A stretch of DNA of 64,000 nt. It comes from Orientallactaga sibirica. Lineage: Eukaryota; Chordata; Mammalia; Rodentia; Dipodidae. Both the position numbers and the translations under genes were made by a program. Where the stretch lies: contig JAEOAD010000024.1 in assembly GCA_036365145.1 (NCBI GenBank), positions 12,246,501 through 12,310,500 on the forward strand. The letters run 5' to 3'. The notes beneath the pieces are model-generated. The model was not told the DNA's origin, searched no databases, and saw only the letters and a program-made list of their open reading frames with translations. Positions 12,015 through 22,609 of the stretch are shown piece by piece; the stretch's first letter is position 1; every line of letters starts with the position of its first letter.

Positions 12015-12326
12015 TGTGGCTGGAGAGATGTCTCAGTAGTTAAACCTACTTGCTTGCAAAGCTTTCTAGTGCAGGTTCAATTTTCTAGCACCCATATGAA
12101 GGCAGATGCAAAGTGGCATATGCAATGTGATTCCAATGAACCTGTGGCTGTGGGAGGTGGTGATAGAAGAATCTGAGGCTTACAAGAGACCCTGTCTCAT
12201 AAAAGGCAGAGTCCTGACTACACAAAGTTTGACTTTCACATGCATGCCATGCACACTTGTGACAATGTACACACACACAGGCACAGATACACAAATATAC
12301 ACACACACATATCCAAAGTAAATAAG
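12015..12326 (+). mobile_element. B4/RSINE1-type SINE
   Basis: Head ggctggagagatgtctcagt, middle 'gacaagagaccctgtctcat'-like sequence (tacaagagaccctgtctcat), then catgcatgccatgcacac and an imperfect (CA)n end. It ends in CA repeats rather than CT plus A tail, which separates it from the B2/DIP copies. Confidence 0.78.
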
Positions 12327-12842
12327 AATTCTGAAAAGGGATCCTCTTGTGAATTACTAAAGCAGCCATGAGCATCTGTGTAAAGAAATTCATTCTAAAA
12401 AGGCTATTGTGGGTTACATTACCCAAAGACCTTCTCCTAGAAAGTTCTTTATAAGAAAAATACTCTCTTATAGGACCTATGATCTCACCAATTTGGCCAC
12501 ACTACAGAATGAAAGGAGATCATTATTATAGATTATACTACAATTGGACTGGGTCTAGAGATTTGGCTAGGGAATGAACACACTTTATCTTGAACATTGA
12601 GAGTTTAATGTGATAACCTTCTCCCTGTTAGGGGATTTGAATGTGAGACAAGAAACAGAGACAGTGCAGTCACAGGAAAGAAGAGAGGCTCAGAAGGAAC
12701 ACTATCTATCCTAAAGGATTAGCAATCACTATTAAAGGGATAAACACTAACAGCAGTAACTGGAGCAATAGAGTCAAGACACAACATGGTTGTAATACTA
12801 CCAAAGAAAATATTTTCAAGGAAGATAAAGAAAAAAGGACAC
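12327..12842. other. Unique DNA, nothing recognised
   Basis: No supported feature. The 93-codon minus frame at 12706-12987 is without recognisable domains. Confidence 0.5.
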
Positions 12843-13000
12843 TATGGTGGTTTGAATCAGATGTTGTCCATGAACTCATATGTTCTGAGTGCTTGGTCCC
12901 CATCTGATGGTAATCTGTGAGTTGGAGCCTTACTGGAAGAATGAAGGTAACTGCAAAAGACACTGCGTATGAGATGAGAAAATCCATTAATGGCCATTGC
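12843..13000 (+). mobile_element. MaLR-type LTR fragment
   Basis: ctatggtggtttgaatcaga at the start and ctgagtgcttggtccccatc are characteristic of rodent ERVL-MaLR LTRs. The element is 3'-incomplete and diverged, and is a different subfamily from the three solo LTRs at 5.3, 9.8 and 22.2 kb. Confidence 0.55.
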
Positions 13001-14002
13001 TACAGAGGACCTATGTTCTGAAGGGTGATTGATCTGGTCTCTTTAGCTAAGTTGTGGTGTTATGGAAATCATCAGTAGTTTTCTTATTATAATTAATTCT
13101 AGAGTATGCTAACCATACCCCTCCTTCAAGACAGTCTACCCATGGTAGTGTTGACTGGCCACCAAAGTCCATCATTTCAGTACCTGTGTAATGTTGCCCG
13201 TGAGCCATCTCTTCAAGGTCACATAGTCTTCACGGAAAGGACTTACATTCTGTGTCGGACTGTGAGGCTCAACCGTCCCTGTGTTTATGTGGCAAGTCCC
13301 ATGCCCAGTCCCCAGTTCTTACAGAAGAGGTTAAGGTCTTTCTTGTGACACCACTCAACCTCAATTTCATCACTTGGCCAGTCTTGTTCTCATCACTTTT
13401 TTCATGATAGTTGTTTGAAAAAAGTATATCCCAATAAACATGTGGCATGTGGATTTCTCTTTTTGAATATTTTCCCCCTAAGCCCTCTCCTTATAGTGTC
13501 AAAAGTAATTATTTAAAAGAAGAAATCCTAACTAGCACAGGAAATTTAAGCTTAGCTCCAATTTTCAATCACTTGGAATATTCCAAATATATTTTAATAA
13601 AAGTTCATCTTAAGGCTCAATTAAGAATTTTATACACTCAATTTGCTTCACTCTCACAATTTCCTCAGATATTGCCTGGGAATAATTTCCTGTAATATAT
13701 TTAGTTTACACATGGGTTTGCCTACTGGAATAGTTTGCTTTCACAAATATGTTCATTGTTGTGCCTGAGTTTTCCTGAATAACTGTAATGTTGACTAGAA
13801 TCAAGTAGTTAAATTCAAGTTGTAATTCTATAACAAATTCCAATTTTGTAAAGAAAACAATTACTTTACGCAAATTTTTCTACTTACTATCAACTGTAAC
13901 TGGGGATGTGTCTTAAAAGACTCTTTACTTCTCTTTCTCCTGCAATGAAGAATTGTTCTTCTTTTAGAATATATTGAAAGAGAAAGTTCTAAACCTGACG
14001 AT
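13001..14002. other. Mostly unique DNA; possible further LTR remnants
   Basis: 13096-13440 has slightly higher G+C and an LTR-like wording at 13400-13440 (gatagttgtttgaaaaaagt), but no ends or duplications can be defined. The remainder is AT-rich and unassigned. Confidence 0.35.
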
Positions 14003-14096
14003 TTATTGAGAAGGCTGAGGCAGGAGGATCTCATGATTAGCACCAGCCTGTATTACATAGTGAGTTCCAGGTCAGAAAGGTTTATGTAGAGATAAA
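14003..14096 (+). mobile_element. B1 SINE fragment
   Basis: gaaggctgaggcaggaggat and ccagcctgtattacatagtg are the central B1 motifs. The 5' start and A tail are missing. Confidence 0.6.
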
Positions 14097-14697
14097 ATGT
14101 TTACAAAAAATAATAGAAAGCTTGAACAGCTATTTGGCTTTTTTTCTCCCAAGCATAAAACACAGGAGCAGGCAAGAAATCACCATCCCACAAGACAACT
14201 GAACAACACTGAACACACTTTTAATAGATATATTTCCTAATATTGATCTATGTTTGTTCAAAAGCCAAGAAAATAATGTATCTAGTGCAGACTCATCTGC
14301 AAATATGACTACCCATTGAGCAGTGTATGAATTAAAAAGCTAAAAAAAAAGAAATCAATTGGGTTTGAATTAAGGATCCTGAAAAGTATAATGTGAATAT
14401 AGGTTGCATACTGTGCCAACATGTCAGAAATACACTTTACCCAGATTCAATATTCTTCAAAGCTTTTAAAGTATACTTGGTTAGGAAATGTGATGCTTAT
14501 CCTTAGGAATTCATTGCCAGTAGGGATTCAAGTATAATGTCTGCAGGTATTTATGTGAGATTTTTACTGTACACTAGGTATGTTGTTCAAACTTCCTATA
14601 TTGTACTTCTGTTAGGTTAACTTTCAAGTGTGTACATGCCTAATTCTAGTAAATCTTAACTCATTTGCTATTAAACATGAATTGTATTTTTTGTGTG
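14097..14697. other. Unique AT-rich DNA, nothing recognised
   Basis: No supported feature. Confidence 0.5.
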
Positions 14698-16010
14698 TGT
14701 TTTTAAATTTTATTATTTTATTAATTTTAATTTTACATTCATGTTGGTGCCTCTGGTAGCCTCCTCCCTGTCCTCCCCCTCTGAAGGGACCCTCCTCATT
14801 GGGGAATGTGGGTCGTGCCTTATGGGGGTAGCCAACACTTATGGGGGAGAGGCAAAGTCTCTGTGCATAATAACCCAACTTGTGGCTCTAACCCTCTTTC
14901 TACCCCCTCTTCCGTGAATTTCCTGACCCTCGTTGGGTTTATTTTAGTCCTACTTCAGTGTAGAGGTCTTGGGAGCCTCTGTGTCTCTGGATATCTGGCT
15001 TAGAAGGAGTTGAATGTTCTCTGTGTTTATCTCCTTCAGCCTTGTTCTGCTGTCAGGTTCACAAAGAAAGCTGCACTCTTGCCCAATTCTCCCATTATTC
15101 TATGTTTTCAGCTTGGGCCCTGGTGTGGTATGATAGGCTGATCCTCCCTTCAGGTTTGGCATCCATCTGAAAAAGAGAAGCAAATTCTCCAATGGAGAGA
15201 GAAGTCAGTACCAGATAGATGGGATGGCCACTGTTATTTTAGAGAGAATTTTATATGCGTAGGCCCTCTTCTAGTCCACATTGGTGGGAGCTTGATATTG
15301 GAGAATGATCTCATTTTTTGCACATGATTTTGACTTGTTTCCCAGTTCCAGCAATGAGTTCCATTCCACTGAGTGGATCTGTTAGCCGAATCAAGAGCAG
15401 CTGGTTACCCACCATGGCTGTGTGCCACTATTGCACTTGTTTGAGGATCACATCAGGTTGTTTACTGCTGAGTAGCTTAGACTGAGAGTTGTTTGGACAG
15501 ATGTCAGTCATTTTCCCCCAGTCACTCGTGTAGCACCCTCTGGCACTCTACAAGTTAATTGTCTGGGGACTGACCCTCTTCCAGATTCCAACCTGGTCAC
15601 TCCATGTTTCATCCCAGGAGCATATGGTGTCTTTGGCACCTTACCATTAACCTTTGGCAGGTCTTCAAGAACTCTATCAGAAATAGGTTTCTCTGATCAA
15701 TAGCTCATTGTGAAATGTAACCACATGCTGGTACTTGGAGTTACAAGTCAGCACCAAGGATGATGAAGGAAGAAAAAGATAGGTAATATAAAAGAGAAAG
15801 ATAGCATAGAGAGAAGAGGGAGGGAGATAGAGAGAGAACAAAAAAAAAAAAAAAACAGGAAAAGATTAAGGTTAGTATTCATCATGTCCTCTCCAGTTCC
15901 CTGTGGTTCAGGTGTTCCATCCTCAGGCCTGCTGAAGGATCAATATTTTAGCCTGTTGTTCAGAATATAGGATTTTATGGTATTATTTCCATTTGGGTCC
16001 CTATTTGTGT

Positions 16011-16083
16011 CCCCCCACCCTTACCCTACCTCCTACCCTTGTGCTCCCCTCCACCCTTATCCTCCCTTCCCGTCCCACCTCCC
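16011..16083 (-). promoter_or_regulatory. G-rich polypurine tract of the L1 3'UTR
   Basis: The plus strand contains about ten runs of three or more C in 73 bases, so the L1 sense strand carries many G-runs with short loops and could form G-quadruplexes. Such polypurine tracts are a known feature of mammalian L1 3'UTRs. The homologous but more decayed tract is at 7610-7680. Confidence 0.75.
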
Positions 16084-16140
16084 TATTGTCTGGTCCTCAA
16101 GGTATTTATTAGGTATGACAGCATCTCAGGCAGATTCAGG

Positions 16141-17277
16141 TTAGGAGCCACAGATGAGTGGGACCATGTGAAGATTACCTTTCTGTGATTGGGTGAGCTC
16201 ACTGAGAATGATCTGTTCCATATTTGACCATTTTTCAAATTCTTCAAATTTAATTGTTTCATTTTTCCTTACTGCTGAGTAGAATTCCATAGTATAGATA
16301 TACCACATCTTAGTTATCCATTCATCTAATGATGGACATCTGTATTGATTCCAACTCTTAGCTATTATGAATTGAGCAGTTATAAACATGGTTTAGCAAA
16401 TCTCTCTGATCTGAGGCTTGGAGCTTTTAGGGTAAATATCCAGTAAGGGAATAACTGGATCTGTTGGTAGGTCTATAGTCATCCTTTCAAGGAGTCTCCA
16501 CATTGTTTTCCATAATGGTTGAACTATTTTACATTCCCACCAACAGTGAAAGAGTGTTTGTATTTCTCCACAGCCTCTCCAGCATTTGTTTTCATTGTTT
16601 TTTTTTTTTTTTTTTTTAATGTTAGCCATCCTTACTGGGGTAAGGTGGAATCTCATAGTTGTTTTAATTTGCATTTCCCTGATGATTAGGGATGTTGAAC
16701 ATTTTCTTCAGTGTGTATTTGCCATTTGTATTTCTTCCTCTGAGAACTCCCTCTGCAGGTCTCTGCCACATTTTGTGAGTGGGTTGTTTGACGATTTATT
16801 GTTTAGGCTTTGGAGTTCTTTGTAAATTCTAGAAATTAGGCCTCTGTCAGTTGTATAGCTGGCAAAAATTTTCTCCCATTCTGTGGGTAATCTGTTGGCT
16901 TTGATTACTGTATATTTGTCTGTGAGAAAACTTTTCAGCTTCATGAGATGCCAATGGTTGAGTGATTGTTTAATTTCCTGAGCTTCTGGGGTTTTGTTCA
17001 GGAAGTCTTTTCCCACTCCTATATCATGGAAGGTTCCTCCTATTTTTTCTTCCAGTAGTAGCAGAGTTTCCAGTTTTATATTGAGGTCTTTATTCCATTT
17101 GGACTTGATTTTTGTGCATGGCAAATTGTGTGGATCAAGTTTCATTTTTCCTACATATGGTTATCTAGTTTGTCTGGCACCATTTATTGAAGATGCTGTC
17201 TTTTCTCCATTCTGCATTGGTAGGGCCTTTGTCAAATATCAAGTAGCTGTAGTTACTTGACACAAAGTCTGGGTGCT
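16141..17277 (-). pseudogene. L1 ORF2 C-terminal region (broken)
   Basis: The reverse complement from about 17145 to 16141 reads in one frame as the end of L1 ORF2, the reverse transcriptase/endonuclease protein of the retrotransposon. The conserved Cys-rich segment [18 protein letters not shown] is intact, and KMWYIYTMEFYSAVRKNE follows near the C-terminus. The frame ends in a natural stop at 16141-16143. Two in-frame stops, at 16708-16710 and 16393-16395, interrupt it, and an apparent one-base shift near 17150 separates it from sequence further upstream. The endonuclease and catalytic RT domains are absent through 5' truncation, so the copy is dead. A lysine run comes from a local A-rich stretch (16598-16618 on the plus strand as T). 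Confidence 0.9.
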
Positions 17278-17334
17278 CTAATGAACTGTATTTTTTTGTA
17301 CCCATTGTTGCATTAGTGATAAAATTGTTATTAT

Positions 17335-17565
17335 GATTTTATTTTTTTATTTTAATTTATTTATTTGAGAGAGAGAGAGAGATACAGAAATAGAAAGTAG
17401 AGAGAGAGAGAATGGGTACACCAGGGCCTCCAGCCACTGCAAATGAACTCCAGGTGTGTGTTCCTCCTTGTTCATTTGGCTTACATGGGTCCTGGAGAAT
17501 TGAGCCTTGAAGCCTTAGGCTTCACAGGTAAGCATTAATCCACTAAGCCATCTCTCTAGCCCTGA
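17335..17565 (-). mobile_element. B2/DIP-like SINE, short subtype
   Basis: Reverse orientation: tttatttatttgagagagag is the tail end, and taagccatctctctagccc at 17545-17563 is the tRNA-like head. It inserted just beyond the truncated end of the L1. Confidence 0.9.
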
Positions 17566-17655
17566 TACATTTTTTTTTAGTAGACCAAAGTAACTAAAAT
17601 AATCTGAGAATTTATCAGCCACAGTAGTGTATGACAGAAACATAAAAATTTTCCT

Positions 17656-17790
17656 TGGGCTGGGGAGATGGCAAAGCAGTTAAATATGTTTCAATGCAAA
17701 GCCTGCCAGCCCAAGATTCAATAAGCCGCCCACGTATAGCCAGACACAACAAGTAACAAAAGTGCAAATGAGTAATTTTTTAAATGTCCC
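17656..17790 (+). mobile_element. B2/DIP-like SINE, 3'-incomplete
   Basis: Starts gggctggggagatggcaaag and follows the short subtype to 'agccagacacaacaagtaac'. The CT-rich part is lost and the copy is diverged. Confidence 0.72.
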
Positions 17791-18665
17791 CCTTCATGAT
17801 ATTTTCATTTCTTTAGTAGGTCTCTCCATATGTGCTGTCTGTGCACCCCTCTGCATAGGCCCAGGAGAGGAGAAACTGGTTCAGTTCCCTTCTGTAAGGG
17901 AAGCTGGCTGCTCATTCTACTCTTCCCAGATGGAAACATAGCCGGCCAGAAACTTAGTTCACTCTCAGCACTGACCTGTGGCAGCCCAGAGGATGAAATT
18001 ATGCACACAACAGGAAGGGTTCTTCCTCCGTGTTCTGTGCAGCAAGACAAGTCTTTCATCTTCTGCTTGCTGGGTCGATGTTTCTTAACTTCTGACGTCC
18101 ACTGATCATTGCCCACTCAGCAATATTTATCTATGGTTATCTTCTGGTGGGATAAAGTCTGGGATCTCCTGCTCATGTCACTCTGTTCACCATCTCCTCC
18201 ACCATTTCTCCATCTTCTTCGCCACTGTCTGCATTCTGTTTCTTTTTAATGTTACCAGTCATCAAGTCCTGCTATGTGTTCCGGACTTTTCTGGTCTTCG
18301 CAATCGTATTGCCTCAGCCTTCTGAAAGCTGGAGTTCCAAACCTGCACTGCCATTCCCTGTGTAGTGGTTAGTGCTTCTTTCCTTTCTGTCACACCTGAT
18401 CTCACATGAATTGAACTCCTACCTGTGTTCATACTCAGAGATAATTTGTAAACTCAGATATCATAAATTTTCCTCAACTTTATGCCCTTGATGACAAATG
18501 TGAATGCAGTGGTCCATACTGCATAATTTAAAAGGTCAGCTGATCAAATGAAATTGCACAGGCCAGCAAGTCATGGACAATGTGCACTTAACATATTGTT
18601 TATTCTTCTCATCAACCATTAAGTTAGTTATGTTATGGAGAAAATCTGGTGTTCCATTATTTGCT

Positions 18666-18668
<3 letters not shown>
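17791..18668. other. Unassigned DNA with moderate G+C
   Basis: No gene found, though the block is richer in C+T than its surroundings. 18300-18360 (gcctcagccttctgaaagct) faintly resembles a reversed SINE, too decayed to call. The 103- and 91-codon frames on opposite strands over 17805-18116 are mirror artefacts of one another. Confidence 0.35.

Positions 18669-18701
<33 letters not shown>
18669..18701. repeat. A33 homopolymer
   Basis: Uninterrupted A run. No retroposon body could be recognised to its left. Confidence 0.95.
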
Positions 18702-18703
<2 letters not shown>

Positions 18704-18879
18704 AAAATACTGCAGTGTACTATAATAGATGATCTTGTATCTCATATTCTCATCCCAAGTAATTTGAAATGCTTTTACTCCAGAGGTGAGTATGAAACCC
18801 AAATCTACCACAGAAATAATTCACCCTAGTTTCCCAGCAGGGATATAAGAAGAGATTTAAAGAAAAAGCCAAATCAGAC

Positions 18880-19086
18880 TCATTTTATTTATTTATTTAT
18901 CTATTTGTTTGTTTGTTTGTTTTGTTTTGTTTTGTTTTTGAGGTAGGGTCTCCCTCTAGCCAAGGCTGATCTGGAATTCACTATGTAGTCTCAGGATGAC
19001 CTTGAACTCACAGGGATCCTCTTACTTCTGACTGTAGAGTGCTGGGATTATAGGTGTTTACCGTCATGCCCAGCTTCATTTTATTT
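18880..19086 (-). mobile_element. B1 SINE (B1a), left partner of the duplication
   Basis: Reversed B1: tail (ATTT)n/(TTTG)n at 18886-18938, then gaggtagggtctccctctag through to gtgctgggattataggtg and gcccagc at 19074. Target duplication tcattttattt at 18880-18890 and 19076-19086. It supplies the right half of the chimeric B1 at 19975. Confidence 0.88.
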
Positions 19087-19375
19087 TTCAATATCATTAG
19101 CTGATCTAACAATTTTAAAAAAGAGTTCAAGTTATATAAATTGTTTTATACACTCAGGTGTAAGTTGGGGTGGGGAATTCTCACATGGACTCAGAAAAAC
19201 AGGCAAGAGGAAGCATGATCAAATGTGATTTTTACTATAGCTATGAGAGAGATAGGATGGCATGGCATATTTCACTGGGCCAGGCCTAATAGTAGTGTGA
19301 ATCAGGTCTGTCTTCAAGCTGTTGACTGAAATACAATCACAGGTTCTTACTTAGAATCTGAGATCTAAATATTAA

Positions 19376-19400
19376 AAAGAAAAGAAAAGAAAGAAAGAAA

Positions 19401-19453
<53 letters not shown>

Positions 19454-19455
19454 GA
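19376..19455. repeat. (GAAA)n array, unit 1
   Basis: Imperfect at the left (aaagaaaagaaag), then perfect GAAA repeats, ending in gaggga. It is the counterpart of the array in unit 2. Confidence 0.95.
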
Positions 19456-19463
19456 GGGAAAAA

Positions 19464-19630
19464 GTGTCAGGTGTGTTGGCACATGCCTTTAATCCTTTAA
19501 TCCCAGCACTCAGGAGGTAGAGGAAGGAGGAACACCTTGAGTTTCAGACCAGCCTGGGGCTATAGAATGAGTTCCAGGGCAACCTTGGTTTGAGTGAAAC
19601 TTTGCATAAAAGAGAAAAAAAAAAAAAAAA
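19464..19630 (+). mobile_element. B1 SINE, unit 1
   Basis: gtgtcaggtgtgttggcaca, a duplicated aatccttt, cccagcactcaggaggtaga and an A tail at 19615-19630. It sits directly after the GAAA array. Confidence 0.85.
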
Positions 19631-19974
19631 GGAAAACTTATCTACATGTGTTTTCTTTTTTAACCATAGGAAGTGAATGTTTATTTGTCAAGTAAATGTT
19701 AGAAATTATACTGCATGCAAAGAAACATACTTCTGTTCATTTTTAGCTGGATATTCTATCCAGACATATCAAGTATGTAACTGCTAAGAAGAAATTAAGC
19801 TTCTTTAAGGAAGTAAAAACAGAATGCTCAAATGAGAAATGAAAATAATTCATCCTGATTATATTATTAGAACCCTGATTTAAACTAGAAAAAATACCAA
19901 AATGACTGTGAATTTGAGAAATACATTTTGTTTTTCTAGCTTAAGAAACATTGATTTGTGATTTCTTGTAAGCT

Positions 19975-20097
19975 CAGGCTGACCTGGAATTCACTATGTA
20001 GTCTCAGGATGACCTTGAACTCACAGGGATCCTCTTACTTCTGACTCTAGAGTGCTGGGATTATAGGTGTTTACCGTCATGCCCAGCTTCATTTTAT
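19975..20097 (-). mobile_element. Chimeric B1 at the duplication junction
   Basis: The left edge (aagctcaggctgacctgg) is identical to that of the B1 at 20995. After the shared stretch ending gtagtctca it continues gatgaccttgaactcacagg as in the B1 at 18939. It has no T-rich B1 tail of its own. That is the expected product of unequal crossing-over between the two. Confidence 0.9.
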
Positions 20098-20389
20098 TTT
20101 TCAATATCATTAGCTGATCTAACAATTTTAAAAAAGAGTTCAAGTTATATAAATTGTTTTATACACTCAGGTGTAAGTTGGGGTGGGCAATTCTCACATG
20201 GACTCAGAAAAACAGGCAAGAGGAAGCATGATCAAATGTGATTTTTACTATAGCTATGAGAGAGATAGGATGGCATGGCATATTTCACTGGACCAGGCCT
20301 AGTAGTAGTGTGAATCAGGTCTGTCTTCAAGCTGTTGACTGAAATACAATCACAGGTTCTTACTTAGAATCTGAGATCTAAACATCAAA

Positions 20390-20409
20390 AAGAAAAGAAA
20401 AGAAAGAAA

Positions 20410-20470
<61 letters not shown>

Positions 20471-20473
20471 GAG
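20390..20473. repeat. (GAAA)n array, unit 2
   Basis: The same array as in unit 1 with small differences in length and interruption pattern. Confidence 0.95.
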
Positions 20474-20480
20474 GGAAAAA

Positions 20481-20650
20481 GTGTCAGGTGTGTTGGCACA
20501 TGCCTTTAATCCTTTAATCCCAGCACTCAGGAGGTAGAGGAAGGAGGAACACCTTGAGTTTCAGACCAGCCTGGGGCTATAGAATGAGTTCCAGGGCAAC
20601 CTTGGTTTGAGTGAAACTTTGCATAAAAGAAAAAAAAAAAAAAAAAAAAA
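20481..20650 (+). mobile_element. B1 SINE, unit 2
   Basis: Duplicate of the B1 at 19464, with the same internal aatccttt duplication and a longer A tail (about 22 A, ending at 20650). Confidence 0.87.
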
Positions 20651-20994
20651 GGAAAACTTATCTACATGTGTTTTTTTTTTTTAATATAGGAAGTGAATGT
20701 TTATTTGTCAAGTAAATGTTAGAAATTATACTGCATGCAAAGAAACATACTTCTGTTCATTTTTAGCTGGATATTCTATCCAGACATATCAAGTATGTAA
20801 CTGCTAAGAAGAAATTAAGCTTCTTTAAGGAAGTAAAAACAGAATGCTCAAATGAGAAATGAAAATAATTCATCCTGATTATATTATTAGAACCCTGATT
20901 TAAACTAGAAAAAATACCAAAATGACTGTGAATTTGAGAAATACATTTTGTTTTTCTAGCTTAAGAAACATTGATTTGTGATTTCTTGTAAGCT

Positions 20995-21094
20995 CAGGCT
21001 GACCTGGAATTCACTATGTAGTCTCAAACTCAGTGATCCTCCTACCTCTGCCTCCTGAGTGCTGGGATTAAAGGTGTGTGCCACCACGCCCGGC
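20995..21094 (-). mobile_element. B1 SINE fragment (B1b), right partner of the duplication
   Basis: Reversed B1 starting mid-element (aggctgacctggaattcact) through cctgagtgctgggattaaag to ccaccacgcccggc. It lacks the tail half. It keeps the canonical B1 head, unlike the B1a-derived copies. Confidence 0.87.
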
Positions 21095-22203
21095 TTCTAA
21101 ATAATTTACAGTTTTATAGCAAGCACTTGTTTAATAACTAGTAGAATTCACTCATAGATCTGTGAGCTAAATCATAAGTAAGAAGAGACCAGTTGGTCTC
21201 TGAAAGACTAATCCTGACCACATATTCAAATAATATGACAAAAATCAGAATAAAAGCATGGTATATTAATTTTTGGATGTAGTCATAGAGCCAAATATCT
21301 GTGAAAGATTCATATACTGATAACCAAGTTGACAGAAATCATAGCCATTAAGTGTTGCTTGAGATATTGCCACTAGGTTTATTCACAAGTAAAATTAAAA
21401 GCAGGTAACTACTCAAAGATGAGACAGAGGAAAACACAGTCACACTGGACAACATATGAAATACCTCCGTTGAAAAATTAACTATTTCAGACAGAAATGG
21501 TGTGGTGGTCCATATTAACCAAGAAGGGTGAGCATGAATGTTATGTAAAAACACATTATAAGAGATAGCCCCTCTAAAAAACATTTTGATGATTAAGCCT
21601 GGGAGCCATTAGGGATATTAAAAGGAAGAAAAGCTGATCAAATGGCTGGACAGAAAGGAAATAAGCAACATTCTAGAAAGCTCAAAATATAACTGTGATT
21701 CTGTTGCTCCTGATGCCTGACCTCAACAAGAGAGTACTTAAGTTTATCTTTTCCAAGTAAAATTATCTTCCAGATTTATCTTTTAGCCTCAAGTAACCAA
21801 AAACAAACAAACAAACAAAAAGTATTCAAACATTTAAAAAAAAAAAAAAAACAGGACATTGTCCATCTGGTAAGAAGAGATAGTACATCTGTGAGAAACA
21901 GGAAATTGAATGAATCATGAAGATTATTGAGGCTTTTGACTTGGCATGAATGTGGATAACATTGGCCAATGGACAGAACTTCCTCATTGGAGAGATGGAG
22001 CTCAGGCTGTGGAGTGACAAGGCCACTTGACAAGGATGATGGCACTGGCAACCAAAAGACAGCAGAGTGAGTAAGTCTTTAATTGGATTGCAAAAGTTAT
22101 AGTTAAGCACCTATGTGAAAGAAACCAAGTCTGGTAAGGAATTCCCACAGCCCCAGCAAGGAGCAGTCAGGATAGCGGAGGTGGTTCACACAGGTCTGGG
22201 AAG
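21095..22203. other. Unique AT-rich DNA
   Basis: No gene or repeat family recognised. A (CAAA)n stretch at 21802-21820 and an A run at 21835-21851 are the only simple tracts. Confidence 0.5.
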
Positions 22204-22564
22204 AGTACTGTAGCAGACAGCTTTAGGTTCACTGAGATAACTTCCAGACCAGGCACAGTTATGGAGGAAGGGATATTATTTATTGAAGCTTACAGATCCA
22301 GGGGAAGTTCCACAGTGGCAGAAGAAGCAGCCTGCTCTTCACAGGACCAGGCCAAGAGAGAGAAAAGCCGCTAGCGACACAGCACAGCACACTTTAGGAA
22401 CTTCCATTAGGCACACTTTGCATATCTTTACAATGGAATCTCAAACCCACCACCACTCCTTAAGAACCTCCCAGTGACATTGCCTCCAGCAAGGTGACTG
22501 CAAACTATAAACTAATAAAACACTGAATATATTAGGGGCCATATATTCAAACTACCACAAGTAC
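22204..22564 (-). mobile_element. Solo LTR, MaLR-like (copy 3, reversed)
   Basis: Same family as copies 1 and 2, inverted: TGTAGCAGACAGCTTTAGGT at 22209 is the reversed 3' end, and the reversed start finishes at 22559. Perfect 5-bp target duplication AGTAC at 22204-22208 and 22560-22564. The polyadenylation motif appears as tttatt near 22278. Confidence 0.9.
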
Positions 22565-22609
22565 CTACACAGAACCCCTCAAACTCACCACTGACAGATG
22601 CTGATGGAA

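Larger units (their letters stand above)
14698..17290 (-). mobile_element. L1, 5'-truncated: complete 3'UTR and ORF2 C-terminus
   Basis: The longest L1 in the window, minus-oriented. The 3' end is near 14698. A 3'UTR of about 1.4 kb (14698-16140) closely matches the copies at 6.3 kb and 53.2 kb. ORF2 sequence starts at 16143 and runs to the truncation point near 17290. An A run at 15839-15855 sits in the 3'UTR beside a purine tract. A C-rich plus strand at 16011-16083 makes the L1 strand G-rich. Confidence 0.92.
18964..20996. repeat. Tandem duplication, two units of about 1.01-1.02 kb
   Basis: Unit 1 (18964-19976) and unit 2 (19977-20996) are nearly identical along their whole length. Each contains, in order, the 3' part of a reversed B1, unique DNA, a (GAAA)n array, a plus B1, an A run, and about 340 bases of unique DNA. 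I noticed only around ten substitutions plus array length changes, for example gtggggaat versus gtgggcaat and aaatatta versus aaacatca. Each unit starts inside a B1, which points to exchange between two B1 copies. Confidence 0.95.

Noticed and set aside
17791..18480. Possible exon or retrocopy in C+T-richer DNA
   Set aside because: Stops in all frames within short distance apart from two mirror-image frames, no splice pair, no A tail attributable to it, and no known protein.
19376..20473. Regular short repeats resembling an array with spacers
   Set aside because: These are GAAA microsatellites in duplicated DNA, not a CRISPR array. The sequence is mammalian.
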